NCBI GenBank assembly: GCA_036554605.1
Contig: DATBMY010000159.1
Span: 1-17,486, forward strand
Direction of reading: 5' to 3'
Length of the DNA stretch: 17,486 bases
Source: DATBMY01 sp036554605
GTDB lineage: Bacteria; Acidobacteriota; Blastocatellia; UBA7656
The position numbers and the translations under genes were made by a program. The stretch's first letter is position 1. Every line of letters begins with the position of its first letter. Below the pieces are notes generated by a model that saw nothing but the letters and a program-made list of their open reading frames with translations, was not told the origin of the DNA and searched no databases. Below are positions 1-7,402 of this stretch, in pieces.

Positions 1-132
1 TGGTTTCATAAGTATCTTGGCGGCGGCCCTCCGCCCTGGAGCACCGAGGCGTTCTTGCGCAACGCCGTCTTTGATCGTGAAAGCGGGAAGCGCTTGATCG
101 ACGGATACGTTGAAACAGGCCCGAAGCGGTGA
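1..132 (+). CDS. 3' end of an unrecognised protein (partial)
   Basis: Frame 1 is open from the left edge to a TGA at 130-132 and gives the last 43 residues of a protein, starting WFHKYLGGG and ending DGYVETGPKR. Codon choice resembles the genes downstream (many third-position G/C). I do not recognise the family and no motif is diagnostic. The start and most of the protein lie outside the window. No strong terminator follows; about 155 bases separate it from the next gene. Confidence 0.5.
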   Translation, partial: WFHKYLGGGPPPWSTEAFLRNAVFDRESGKRLIDGYVETGPKR

Positions 133-288
133 ACTGCCGCAATTATCTTTCATGTGACGCATAGGTTTGGCGGCGAATGAGTCTCTCATCCCCGCAAAGC
201 TTCAGTTCATAAGCTAATCGCCCGCGGCACATCGGTTGCCCTCGCCTTTGATTGCTCAAACGATATTTTATGCGTCGGAGGCAGTCGT

Positions 289-2358
289 ATGACTCTTCTG
301 CTGAATATACGTGCGCTCATTTTGCTAGGCTGGCTGACGGCCGCCGGGGCTATAGCTTTTATCCCGGCCGCCGTCACGGCGGGTAATGATAATGCGCAAC
401 TTGCCCTGCGCGCCCGAGAGATTCTCAAACAGAGGTGTTACCAATGCCACGGCGCGAACGGCGCCGCGAAAAAAGGCGTGTTCGTGCTTGACCGCGACCG
501 GCTGATCTCCTCAAGGGTCCTTATCCCCGGAGATGTGAACTCTCCGCTGTTGAAATTGTCTGAAAGCGGTGCGATGCCCGTGGGCGGCCCTCAACTTTCC
601 GCCGGCGAAAAGGGCGCGCTTAGAGACTGGATTACCCAAGGCGCGCCCGATTGGCAAAGCGATCCGGCATTACCCGCGAGAGCTTTTTTGAGCGAGGCGT
701 CAATACTCGCGATCATCAGAGAGGACTTGCTCACATCGGATGAAAGGGCCAGGCCCTTCCTTCGCTACTTCAGCCTCGCCCATCTGCTCAACGCTGGCGT
801 ACCGGACCAGGAGCTAGAGCTTTATCGCGCGGCCCTCGCGAAGCTCGTCAACAGTCTTTCATGGCACAGGGAGATAACCGCGCCCACGCCGGTTGACCGG
901 TCGAAGACGGTGTTGCGCATTGACCTGCGCGATTACAACTGGACCGCTTCCACGTGGAGCGCGATTGCGGCCCATTACCCATACGGGGTTCGCAGCCAGG
1001 AAAGCCAGATCATCGCGCAGCTCTCGGGCGCAAGCCTTCCATACCTGCGGGCAGACTGGTTTGCGGCCAAAGCATCCGCGCCGCCGCTTTATCACGCCAT
1101 CTTAAACTTGCCCGGGACCGCGCGGGAGCTTGAGCGCCAGCTCGGCGTGGATGTTTCGCGGAATCTTCAGGAAGAGAAAAACATCGCGCGAGCGGGTCTT
1201 CGCGCGAGCGGCGTGTCGCAAAACAACAGAGTGCTCGAACGCCACGCATCGCCTTACGGCGCGTACTGGAAAAGCTATGACTTCAGAAGCAATTCAGGCG
1301 ATCAGAATATTTTTAACGACCCGCTTCGATTGAACCCCGCCGGCGGCGAGATGATCTTTAGCCTCCCAAATGGACTGCAGGGCTACCTGCTGACGGATGC
1401 GCACGGCAACCGCATTGATCGCGCCCCGATCGATATAGTTGCCGACCGCAATAATCCTGATGAGCCGGTCATTGAAAACGGCCGCTCTTGCATGAGCTGT
1501 CATTATGAAGGCATGCAAACTTTTAAGGACGACATGCGCGCGGTGATAAGGAATATTTCGACCGCGCGCTTTGACCGCGATAAAGCGCTTGCTATTTATA
1601 TCGAGCAGGGTTCTTTAGACCGCCTGATTGAAAAGGACCGCGAGCGATTTGAAGCGGCGCTCAGGCAGACGGGCGGCGCAAGCGGCAACGCGATGACGGA
1701 GCCGATAAACGCGCTGGCGCGAAGACACGATTCGGACTTGACCGTTGCCGGGGCCGCGGCGGAAGTCGGAATGCAGCCGGGAGAGTTTCAAGAAAGGTTG
1801 CGCGCGAGCGCGCACTTGATATCACTCGGGTTCGGGCAACTGCTGGCGACGAGCGGAGGCATCAAGCGCGATTCGTGGGAAAAGAGCTTCGGTGAAGTCG
1901 CGCGCGAGCTGCGCATCGGCAATCACGCGCCCGTAGAGAATCTGTCTTTCGCGCAGAGGCCGGTGAGGGGCATCAACCGCGAGGTTTCGCGCGCCGACAT
2001 ACTCAGCGCCGACCCGGCCGATATCTTGAAATCCGCCCGCACGCTTCACGTCTGGTCAGGCACGGTCTATCTCAATTCGGACCGGTTTGAAGACGAGCTT
2101 CGCAAGCGCCCCGAGTTTCGCGCGCTGGGGCTAATAATCGTGAAAGACCAGAGGCTCGCTGATCTGACAATCAAGCTCGGGCGCCCGCTCTTTACTTTTA
2201 ATTTCACCTACAACGTAACGCACACAAAATCGAGCATGATGGTCACAAGCGGCAAGGTCACCGCCTTCGACGGCGGGTCTGCCGCGCCGAAGATCGCAAA
2301 AGAGTTCTTGAAGCAGGTGCGGGCCGCGCGAGAGCCCGCGACGCCGCTAAAGAACTGA
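289..2358 (+). CDS. Exported di-haem c-type cytochrome protein (planctomycete-type cytochrome c domain)
   Basis: The 689-residue product has a hydrophobic N-terminal signal (about residues 8-30). A cytochrome c domain follows, with C50-x-x-C53-H54 and a candidate axial Met at M96 in AMPVGGP. A second haem motif, C401-M-S-C404-H405, comes after the segment FSLPNGLQGYLL, so two covalent haems are expected in the periplasm or on the outer surface. The middle region (LRIDLRDYNW, HYPYG) I know only from uncharacterised cytochrome proteins. The last 130 or so residues look like a separate alpha/beta module of the kind seen at the ends of acidobacterial secreted proteins (inference). The ATG at 289 follows GGAGG (277-281) at 7 bases, which supports this start. 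The likely role is electron transfer or redox sensing, with the partner unknown. The gene converges on the beta-propeller gene with stops 3 bases apart. Confidence 0.85.
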   Translation: MTLLLNIRALILLGWLTAAGAIAFIPAAVTAGNDNAQLALRAREILKQRCYQCHGANGAAKKGVFVLDRDRLISSRVLIPGDVNSPLLKLSESGAMPVGGPQLSAGEKGALRDWITQGAPDWQSDPALPARAFLSEASILAIIREDLLTSDERARPFLRYFSLAHLLNAGVPDQELELYRAALAKLVNSLSWHREITAPTPVDRSKTVLRIDLRDYNWTASTWSAIAAHYPYGVRSQESQIIAQLSGASLPYLRADWFAAKASAPPLYHAILNLPGTARELERQLGVDVSRNLQEEKNIARAGLRASGVSQNNRVLERHASPYGAYWKSYDFRSNSGDQNIFNDPLRLNPAGGEMIFSLPNGLQGYLLTDAHGNRIDRAPIDIVADRNNPDEPVIENGRSCMSCHYEGMQTFKDDMRAVIRNISTARFDRDKALAIYIEQGSLDRLIEKDRERFEAALRQTGGASGNAMTEPINALARRHDSDLTVAGAAAEVGMQPGEFQERLRASAHLISLGFGQLLATSGGIKRDSWEKSFGEVARELRIGNHAPVENLSFAQRPVRGINREVSRADILSADPADILKSARTLHVWSGTVYLNSDRFEDELRKRPEFRALGLIIVKDQRLADLTIKLGRPLFTFNFTYNVTHTKSSMMVTSGKVTAFDGGSAAPKIAKEFLKQVRAAREPATPLKN

Positions 2359-2361
2359 GCC

Positions 2362-3744
2362 CTACCCTATCGCAAAAAGGTTTCCCGCGGTGCGTATATA
2401 GAGTACGCCCTGCGAAATCGCGGGCGTTGCCAGGCAGGGCTCGCCCATCTCATTTTTCGCCAGCACTTCCAGCCGGGGCCCGGCCTTGATGACGTGCACG
2501 ACTCCCTGTTCGGTCGGGCAATAGACCTTGCCGTCCGCCGCGACGAGCGACGCCGAGCAGGAGGCATCTTGTCCCAGCCGCTCCTCATACATCTTCTGGC
2601 CCGTCTTGAAATCGAAGCAGCGCAGCACGCCGTTATGATTGGCAAGATAAATATAGTCGCCATAGACGACAGGCGTAGAGATATATGAGCCGCCGTTGGG
2701 AACGCTCCAGACAACCGAGTCATTACTGGTGCTGCCTTCTTTGAGCGAGATGTCGCCCCTGGCATCGGGGCGAATCGCGAACAGCGGCGATTTCCCGCCG
2801 TGCGCGTTGGAAACGACAATCAATCCACCGGCAACGAATGGAGTAGGAATCGGAATATCGCCGCCGCCGCGCAAGCGCCACAGCTCCTTGCCTGTTTCAA
2901 GGTCATAGGAAAGGATGAAAGGCCATCCGTTGGTGACTACCTGCGTCCTTGCGCCCTCGGCATGGATCAGAGGCGTCCCCCAGCTTCCTTCGCAATCTCC
3001 TTTGCGCGAGACCCTCCACAGCTCTTTACCATCCGAGAGATTAAAGGCCGCCAAGAATGGATTCTTTGGATCGTCGCAAAGCAGCACGATGCGGTCCCGG
3101 TATAATGCGGGGGAGCTGCTATAACCCCACCCGATTCCTCGCCAGCTGTTGTTGATTACTCCCAGGTCTTTGTTCCAAAGAAGCTTGCCCTTGAGATCGA
3201 AACAATACAAACCTTCAGAGCCGAAGAAGGCCACCAATCGCCGGCCGTCGGTGGCGAGCGTGGTATTCGCGTGAGTCGATTTTTCGTGTCTTTCCGTCCT
3301 GGGCTTGCTTGTGCGGACGACGTGTTCCCAGCATCGCTTCCCGGTCTTCTTATCAAAGCAGAGGACCATCCATTTCTGCTCGTCATTATCTTGCGCGGGT
3401 TTGACGTCGCCGTAATAGCCTATGCGCAGCGGGGCTTTGCCCGATAGCCTGACAGCGGTAGCGACATAGACCCGGTCTCCCCAGATAATAGGACTGGAAT
3501 GGCCAAGGCCGGGAATTTCCGCGCGCCATAACACGCCGGTGAGTTTGCCCTCGGCCGCATCCGCGTTCCACAGAGTCCGCGTCGGATAGCCATCCGCGAT
3601 TCCTCGCGAGCCGGGTCCGCGAAATCCCGGCCAGTTCTGTTCCGACTTGGCCGCGAGCGTAACCGCGGGCAGAGCCATTAAAGAAGTCATCAGGAATGAA
3701 CGCCGTGAAAGTCCGCTCAAGTTCTCTCGCACCTTCTCATTCAT
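2362..3744 (-). CDS. Tat-exported PQQ-type beta-propeller protein
   Basis: The 460-residue product starts with a twin-arginine signal (SRRSFLM, R14-R15, then a hydrophobic stretch to about residue 32), so it is probably exported folded through Tat. The mature part opens with NWPGFRGPG, typical of BamB/quinoprotein-like propellers in planctomycetes and acidobacteria. It then carries repeated blades with the PQQ-repeat signature D-x-x-T-G-K-x-x-W (DKKTGKRCW, DLETGKELW, DFKTGQKMY and looser copies). I cannot show PQQ binding, so it could be a scaffold rather than an enzyme. GAGGAG sits 7 bases before the ATG. The start codon overlaps the stop of the zinc-ribbon gene (ATGA), which indicates translational coupling. 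It is the last gene of a three-gene minus-strand operon. Confidence 0.85.
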   Translation of the reverse strand: MNEKVRENLSGLSRRSFLMTSLMALPAVTLAAKSEQNWPGFRGPGSRGIADGYPTRTLWNADAAEGKLTGVLWRAEIPGLGHSSPIIWGDRVYVATAVRLSGKAPLRIGYYGDVKPAQDNDEQKWMVLCFDKKTGKRCWEHVVRTSKPRTERHEKSTHANTTLATDGRRLVAFFGSEGLYCFDLKGKLLWNKDLGVINNSWRGIGWGYSSSPALYRDRIVLLCDDPKNPFLAAFNLSDGKELWRVSRKGDCEGSWGTPLIHAEGARTQVVTNGWPFILSYDLETGKELWRLRGGGDIPIPTPFVAGGLIVVSNAHGGKSPLFAIRPDARGDISLKEGSTSNDSVVWSVPNGGSYISTPVVYGDYIYLANHNGVLRCFDFKTGQKMYEERLGQDASCSASLVAADGKVYCPTEQGVVHVIKAGPRLEVLAKNEMGEPCLATPAISQGVLYIRTAGNLFAIG

Positions 3745-4100
3745 CTACTCACTCCTCTCTTCTTAGCAATTCCTTCAAGATGTACCCGCCTCGACTCCGC
3801 GCGCCGCGCCTGTTCGGCGCGCCGGCACTTCCTACACCTGTTTGCCGTTGAATAGACGTATCCCTTTGCCACCTCATACCACCACTTCTGTTGCCACCCC
3901 GTCCATACCTCGTCTTTGCCGCAGGCGGCGCACCGAAAAGGTATATCAATGTAGTATCCGCGCTCAACGAAACTGGGAACGCCGTAGCTGTTGTAGGGGG
4001 CAAGCAAGCCGGCATTGACCGGCGCGAACCTGCCCGGTCCGGTTTTCTTTACATCTCTACTTGAGGAAACGCGCTTCGACCTTTTCATCAATACACGCAC
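3741..4100 (-). CDS. Small zinc-ribbon protein (probable zinc-ribbon domain, zf-trcl-like)
   Basis: This 119-residue cytoplasmic protein has one four-cysteine site, C57-A-A-C60 ... C89-R-K-C92. The aromatic stretch between the pairs (VWTGWQQKWWYEVAKGY) matches the layout of the 'probable zinc-ribbon domain' family (PF13451-like), whose function is unknown. Both termini are rich in Lys/Arg, so nucleic-acid or ribosome contact is possible but unproven. The longest reading frame starts at a GTG (4098-4100), 4 bases past the hydrolase stop. An ATG at codon 5 (4086-4088) is an alternative. Neither has a good ribosome binding site, so translation probably depends on coupling to the upstream hydrolase gene. 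The gene's own TGA overlaps the ATG of the beta-propeller gene. Confidence 0.75.
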   Translation of the reverse strand: MRVLMKRSKRVSSSRDVKKTGPGRFAPVNAGLLAPYNSYGVPSFVERGYYIDIPFRCAACGKDEVWTGWQQKWWYEVAKGYVYSTANRCRKCRRAEQARRAESRRVHLEGIAKKRGVSR

Positions 4101-4104
4101 GGCG

Positions 4105-5076
4105 TCACCGGGCGGCCTCTGTGTCGCTTATGAATTGAATCAAGCCTTCAAAGTAGCGCTTCTGGTCATCGTATATAGCCAGGTGGCTGCCGTCGGGGCA
4201 ATGGAGGTAGCGCCCCATCCGGACCTGACCCGCCATCCACTCCAGGTGCGCCGGGTCCATAGTATCGTGCGCGGCGCCGATTACCAGAGTCGGCACTTCT
4301 ATTCTTCCAAGATCGGCCGTGCGATCCCAGTCAATAAGCTTTCCACTCGCGCCCAGCTCGCTTGGCCCCTGCATCGGCACATAGACCGCCGGGTTGATCT
4401 GTTTGAACGCTCGATTAACCGGGTCGGGCCACTCCTCGACCGGCATGCGCAGAACGTGATGGACGTAGTGATGCTCCAACAACAGCTCCATATAGCGCGG
4501 GTCTTCGTATTCTCCGGCCGCCTCCAGGCGTTTGATCTCAGCAAGTACCGATTGATCCATTGCGGGCATCAGCACTTTCTCGGCGTACTGGTTATATGCC
4601 GGAATGCTCGCCATCATATTGGAGATGACGAGCCCTTTCAGATGCCGCTGGTACTTGAGCGCGTACTCGATGGCCAGTATCCCGCCCCAGGATTGGCCTA
4701 ACAGAAAGAAATTATCCCGGTTCAACCCCAAAGCCTGGCGCACCTGTTCCACTTCTTCGACGAAACGCGGCACCTCCCAAAGCTCCGGCTCGGCGGGCTG
4801 GTCGCTGTAGGCGGAGCCCAGTTGATCGTAGTAGTAGTATTCGATCCCGGCAGCGGGGAAATAACTATCGCACGCCTCGTAGTACTCGTGGGTCGCGCCC
4901 GGCCCGCCGTGCAGGAGCAGAACCTTGACGCCGGGGTTATTGCCCACTCGCTTGGTCCAGACGCGAAAAGTTCCTTTAGGCGTCTGGATTGGGATCATCT
5001 TCACTCCGCCGCTTAGCACGTCGTCGCGCCCCGTATAGTCGAGATAAGCATTCGCATCAGCGCGGTTGAGGGTCAT
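4105..5076 (-). CDS. Proline iminopeptidase-family alpha/beta hydrolase (S33-like)
   Basis: The 323-residue product is the usual length for proline iminopeptidases. It has the oxyanion-hole motif HGGPG (56-60), the family motif DQLGSAYSDQP, the nucleophile elbow GQSWGG with S129, and a likely acid D271 (GAAHDTMDP) and base H298 (DGSHLA). The triad therefore looks complete. Members release N-terminal proline or other residues from short peptides, and some act on amides or esters, so the substrate is not fixed here. There is no signal peptide, so it should be cytoplasmic. GGAAGG sits 7 bases upstream of the ATG, supporting this start. It is the first gene of the operon with the zinc-ribbon and beta-propeller genes. 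Confidence 0.88.
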   Translation of the reverse strand: MTLNRADANAYLDYTGRDDVLSGGVKMIPIQTPKGTFRVWTKRVGNNPGVKVLLLHGGPGATHEYYEACDSYFPAAGIEYYYYDQLGSAYSDQPAEPELWEVPRFVEEVEQVRQALGLNRDNFFLLGQSWGGILAIEYALKYQRHLKGLVISNMMASIPAYNQYAEKVLMPAMDQSVLAEIKRLEAAGEYEDPRYMELLLEHHYVHHVLRMPVEEWPDPVNRAFKQINPAVYVPMQGPSELGASGKLIDWDRTADLGRIEVPTLVIGAAHDTMDPAHLEWMAGQVRMGRYLHCPDGSHLAIYDDQKRYFEGLIQFISDTEAAR

Positions 5077-5121
5077 ATAGGTATTCCTTCCTGATAAGAC
5101 GATGCCCTAATTGCCCGGGCT

Positions 5122-5127
5122 ATTTTA
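5122..5127 (-). promoter_or_regulatory. Candidate -10 box for the hydrolase operon
   Basis: On the minus strand TAAAAT lies about 45 bases before the ATG of the alpha/beta hydrolase gene. No convincing -35 hexamer lies 16-18 bases upstream, so this is a weak call based on one hexamer and position. Confidence 0.28.
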
Positions 5128-5195
5128 CACCGTTTTGCATAATGGGAGCAGGGGTCATGTGGAGATCAAAGAAGGCTCTTATCTCCGCCGGCATG

Positions 5196-5226
5196 AAAAG
5201 GGCGCTGGAAACTCGCCCGAGCGCCC
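5196..5226 (-). terminator. Rho-independent-type terminator after the E1 gene
   Basis: A 7-bp GC-rich stem (GGGCGCT 5200-5206 with AGCGCCC 5220-5226, 13-base loop) begins 22 bases past the E1 stop codon. Read on minus, it is followed by TTTT. The U-run is short, so termination may be partial. Confidence 0.55.
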
Positions 5227-5248
5227 GTTTCTTTGGCCGTTTCGCGAT

Positions 5249-7369
5249 TCAATAGCGCGCGAGGTCGAGTATGCCCGCGGCGATAGAGTCGACCTGCGGA
5301 AGTATCACGTCTTCGAGGTCGGGGTGATATGCCACGAAGGTGTCCCTGGCGGCGACGCGGCGCACCGGCCCGTCGAGCGTTTCAAACAGCTCGTCGGCTA
5401 TGCGAGCGGCGATCTCCGCGCCGTATCCCCACGAAAGCATGTCTTCGTGAACCACCAGCGCCTTGTTAGTCTTTGAAACCGATCTGCTTATCGCTTCCAT
5501 ATCGAACGGGCTGAGACTGCGCAGGTCGATCACCTCGACGCTCAATCCCTGTTCCTCCTCAAGCTTCTTCGCGGCGACCACCGAGCGATAGACGGTCGCC
5601 CCATACGTTATGACCGTAATATCGGAGCCCTCGCGCACGACCTTCGCCTTGCCGAATGGGATCATGAAATCGGGGCCGGGGTTTACGCCCTTGTTGTGCG
5701 TCTGACGGTAGAGGTGCTTATGCTCAAGATACATCACCGGGTCGTCCGAGCGCAGCGCGGTGCGCAACAGCCCGTTTGCGTCCGTGGCGTTCGACGGCAT
5801 CACAACGTGCATTCCGGGCGTGTGTGTGAATAAGACTTCGCTCGTCTGGCTGTGATAGATCGCGCCGCCTTTGAGATAACCGCCCGTCGCCACGCGTATA
5901 ACCATCGGGTCCTTGAAATTATTATTCGAGCGCCAGCGCATCAGCGGCACCTCGTTGCGCAACTGTTGCATGGCGGGCCAGATGTAATCGAAGAACTGTA
6001 TTTCGGGCACGGGCTTGAGGCCCCGCGTCGCCATCCCGACGGCGCGGCCTATGATGTTGGCCTCCGCCAGCGGCGTGTTGAATACGCGGGCGCTGCCGAA
6101 CCGGCGCTGCAAATTGTATGTAACCTTGAAGACGCCGCCCTTGCCCTTGACCTGTTCGAGATACTGCTCGCGGCTGCAATCGGCCACGTCCTCGCCGAAT
6201 ACGACTATGCGCTCGTTGCGCTCCATCTCGTCCTGAAGACAGGCATTGATCAAATCGAGCATGGTCTTCTGGTCGCCCTCGGCGCGAGCGCGGTCTTCGG
6301 TGTCGAACTCTTTCGAGCGCGGGTCAACGTCGGGCGAATAGACGTACCATGCGGCCGACTCCTTCGAAGGCATGCGCGCCGCCACGGCCGCGTCGGCCGC
6401 TTCGTTCACCTCGCGGTCGACCTCTTCGGCTACGGCCTTCAATTCGTCTTCGGTCGCGAGCCCTTCTTCGATCAGGTAAGTCGCGAAGGTGCGCGTCGGG
6501 TCGCGCTCGGATTCGGCGTCGCGCTCGTCTACGGGCCGGTAAAGCTTCTCGTCATCCGACAGCGAATGCGAGTAAGGCCGTATGACGTGCGCGTGAACGA
6601 GCGCCGGCCCGCGCCGCTCGCGGCAATACTGGACGGCCCGCTTGAGCACTTCATAGCTTGCGAGCGGGTCGCACCCGTCGACCTCTTCGATAAACAGGTC
6701 GGGAAATCCGCTCACAAGCTTCGATATGCTCCCGCCGGCCGTCTGCACTTCGATGGGCACGGAGATCGCGTAGCCGTTGTCTTCGATCAAATAGAGCACC
6801 GGCAGCTTTAAATTGCATGCCGTGTTGAGCGACTCGAAGAACTCGCCCTCGCTGGTAGTCCCCTCGCCGGATGAAACAAAGACGACGCCGTCGCCCCTGT
6901 ACCCTTCGACCAGTTTATCCGGGTCGCCTATAAGCTCGGCGCGGAAGTTGGCCTCGGCGCAGCCGACCGCCTGTAAAAACTGCGTTCCGGTGGGCGACGA
7001 CTGCGAGACGATGTTTAGCGCCTTGTGCCCCCAGTGGCTCGGCATCTGGCGGCCGCCCGAGTTCGGGTCGTCGGCCGCGCCGGTCGCCTCCATCAATATC
7101 TCTGCCGGCGTCATCCCCAGGGTCAAACAGAGGGCGCGGTCGCGATAGTATGGATAGAACCAGTCATAGCCCGACCGGAGCGCAAGCCCGGCGGCCACAA
7201 GCACCGCCTCGTGGCCCGCGCCGGAAATCTGGAAATAGATCTTATTTTGCGCCTTGAGCTGAATCTCTTTGTCGTCGAGCCGGCGCGACATATACATCAG
7301 GCGATATATCCTGAGCATCGCTTCGCGATCAAGCCCCTGATATTTCTCTACCTGCGGTTGAACAGACAT
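5249..7369 (-). CDS. 2-oxoacid dehydrogenase E1, alpha and beta subunits fused (branched-chain type)
   Basis: The single 706-residue chain joins an E1-alpha domain (about 15-350) to an E1-beta domain (about 365-706). These are usually two proteins that together use thiamine diphosphate to decarboxylate a 2-oxoacid and pass the acyl group to E2 lipoyl domains. In the alpha part I see GRQMPSHWG, as in branched-chain E1-alpha, and the thiamine-diphosphate/Mg motif from G168-E-G170 to N198 (EDNGYAIS). The phospho-loop-like region is near RPYSHSLSDDEKLYR. In the beta part the catalytic-type Glu is E436 in NTPLAEANI. Branched-chain 2-oxoacids are the likeliest substrate, with pyruvate possible. GGAGG lies 5 bases before the ATG. 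The gene is second in an operon, 33 bases after the dehydratase gene. No E2 or E3 gene is in the window. Confidence 0.9.
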   Translation of the reverse strand: MSVQPQVEKYQGLDREAMLRIYRLMYMSRRLDDKEIQLKAQNKIYFQISGAGHEAVLVAAGLALRSGYDWFYPYYRDRALCLTLGMTPAEILMEATGAADDPNSGGRQMPSHWGHKALNIVSQSSPTGTQFLQAVGCAEANFRAELIGDPDKLVEGYRGDGVVFVSSGEGTTSEGEFFESLNTACNLKLPVLYLIEDNGYAISVPIEVQTAGGSISKLVSGFPDLFIEEVDGCDPLASYEVLKRAVQYCRERRGPALVHAHVIRPYSHSLSDDEKLYRPVDERDAESERDPTRTFATYLIEEGLATEDELKAVAEEVDREVNEAADAAVAARMPSKESAAWYVYSPDVDPRSKEFDTEDRARAEGDQKTMLDLINACLQDEMERNERIVVFGEDVADCSREQYLEQVKGKGGVFKVTYNLQRRFGSARVFNTPLAEANIIGRAVGMATRGLKPVPEIQFFDYIWPAMQQLRNEVPLMRWRSNNNFKDPMVIRVATGGYLKGGAIYHSQTSEVLFTHTPGMHVVMPSNATDANGLLRTALRSDDPVMYLEHKHLYRQTHNKGVNPGPDFMIPFGKAKVVREGSDITVITYGATVYRSVVAAKKLEEEQGLSVEVIDLRSLSPFDMEAISRSVSKTNKALVVHEDMLSWGYGAEIAARIADELFETLDGPVRRVAARDTFVAYHPDLEDVILPQVDSIAAGILDLARY

Positions 7370-7380
7370 CCAATCCTCCG

Positions 7381-7402
7381 ATTTTGGATCTTAATCCAAA
7401 AT
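7381..7402 (-). repeat. Intercistronic hairpin between the dehydratase and E1 genes
   Basis: A perfect 8-bp inverted repeat (ATTTTGGA 7381-7388, TCCAAAAT 7395-7402, 6-base loop) fills most of the 33-base gap. It directly abuts the dehydratase stop codon and ends 3 bases before the E1 ribosome binding site (CGGAGG on minus). There is no U-run, so it is not a standard terminator. It may affect RNA stability or access to the E1 start. Confidence 0.6.

Noticed and set aside
4015..4701. 228-codon open frame on plus over the zinc-ribbon and hydrolase genes
   Set aside because: It crosses two convincing minus-strand genes and has no recognisable domain.
5852..6811. 319-codon open frame on plus, opposite the fused E1
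   Set aside because: No motif, and the minus-strand gene is unambiguous through this stretch.
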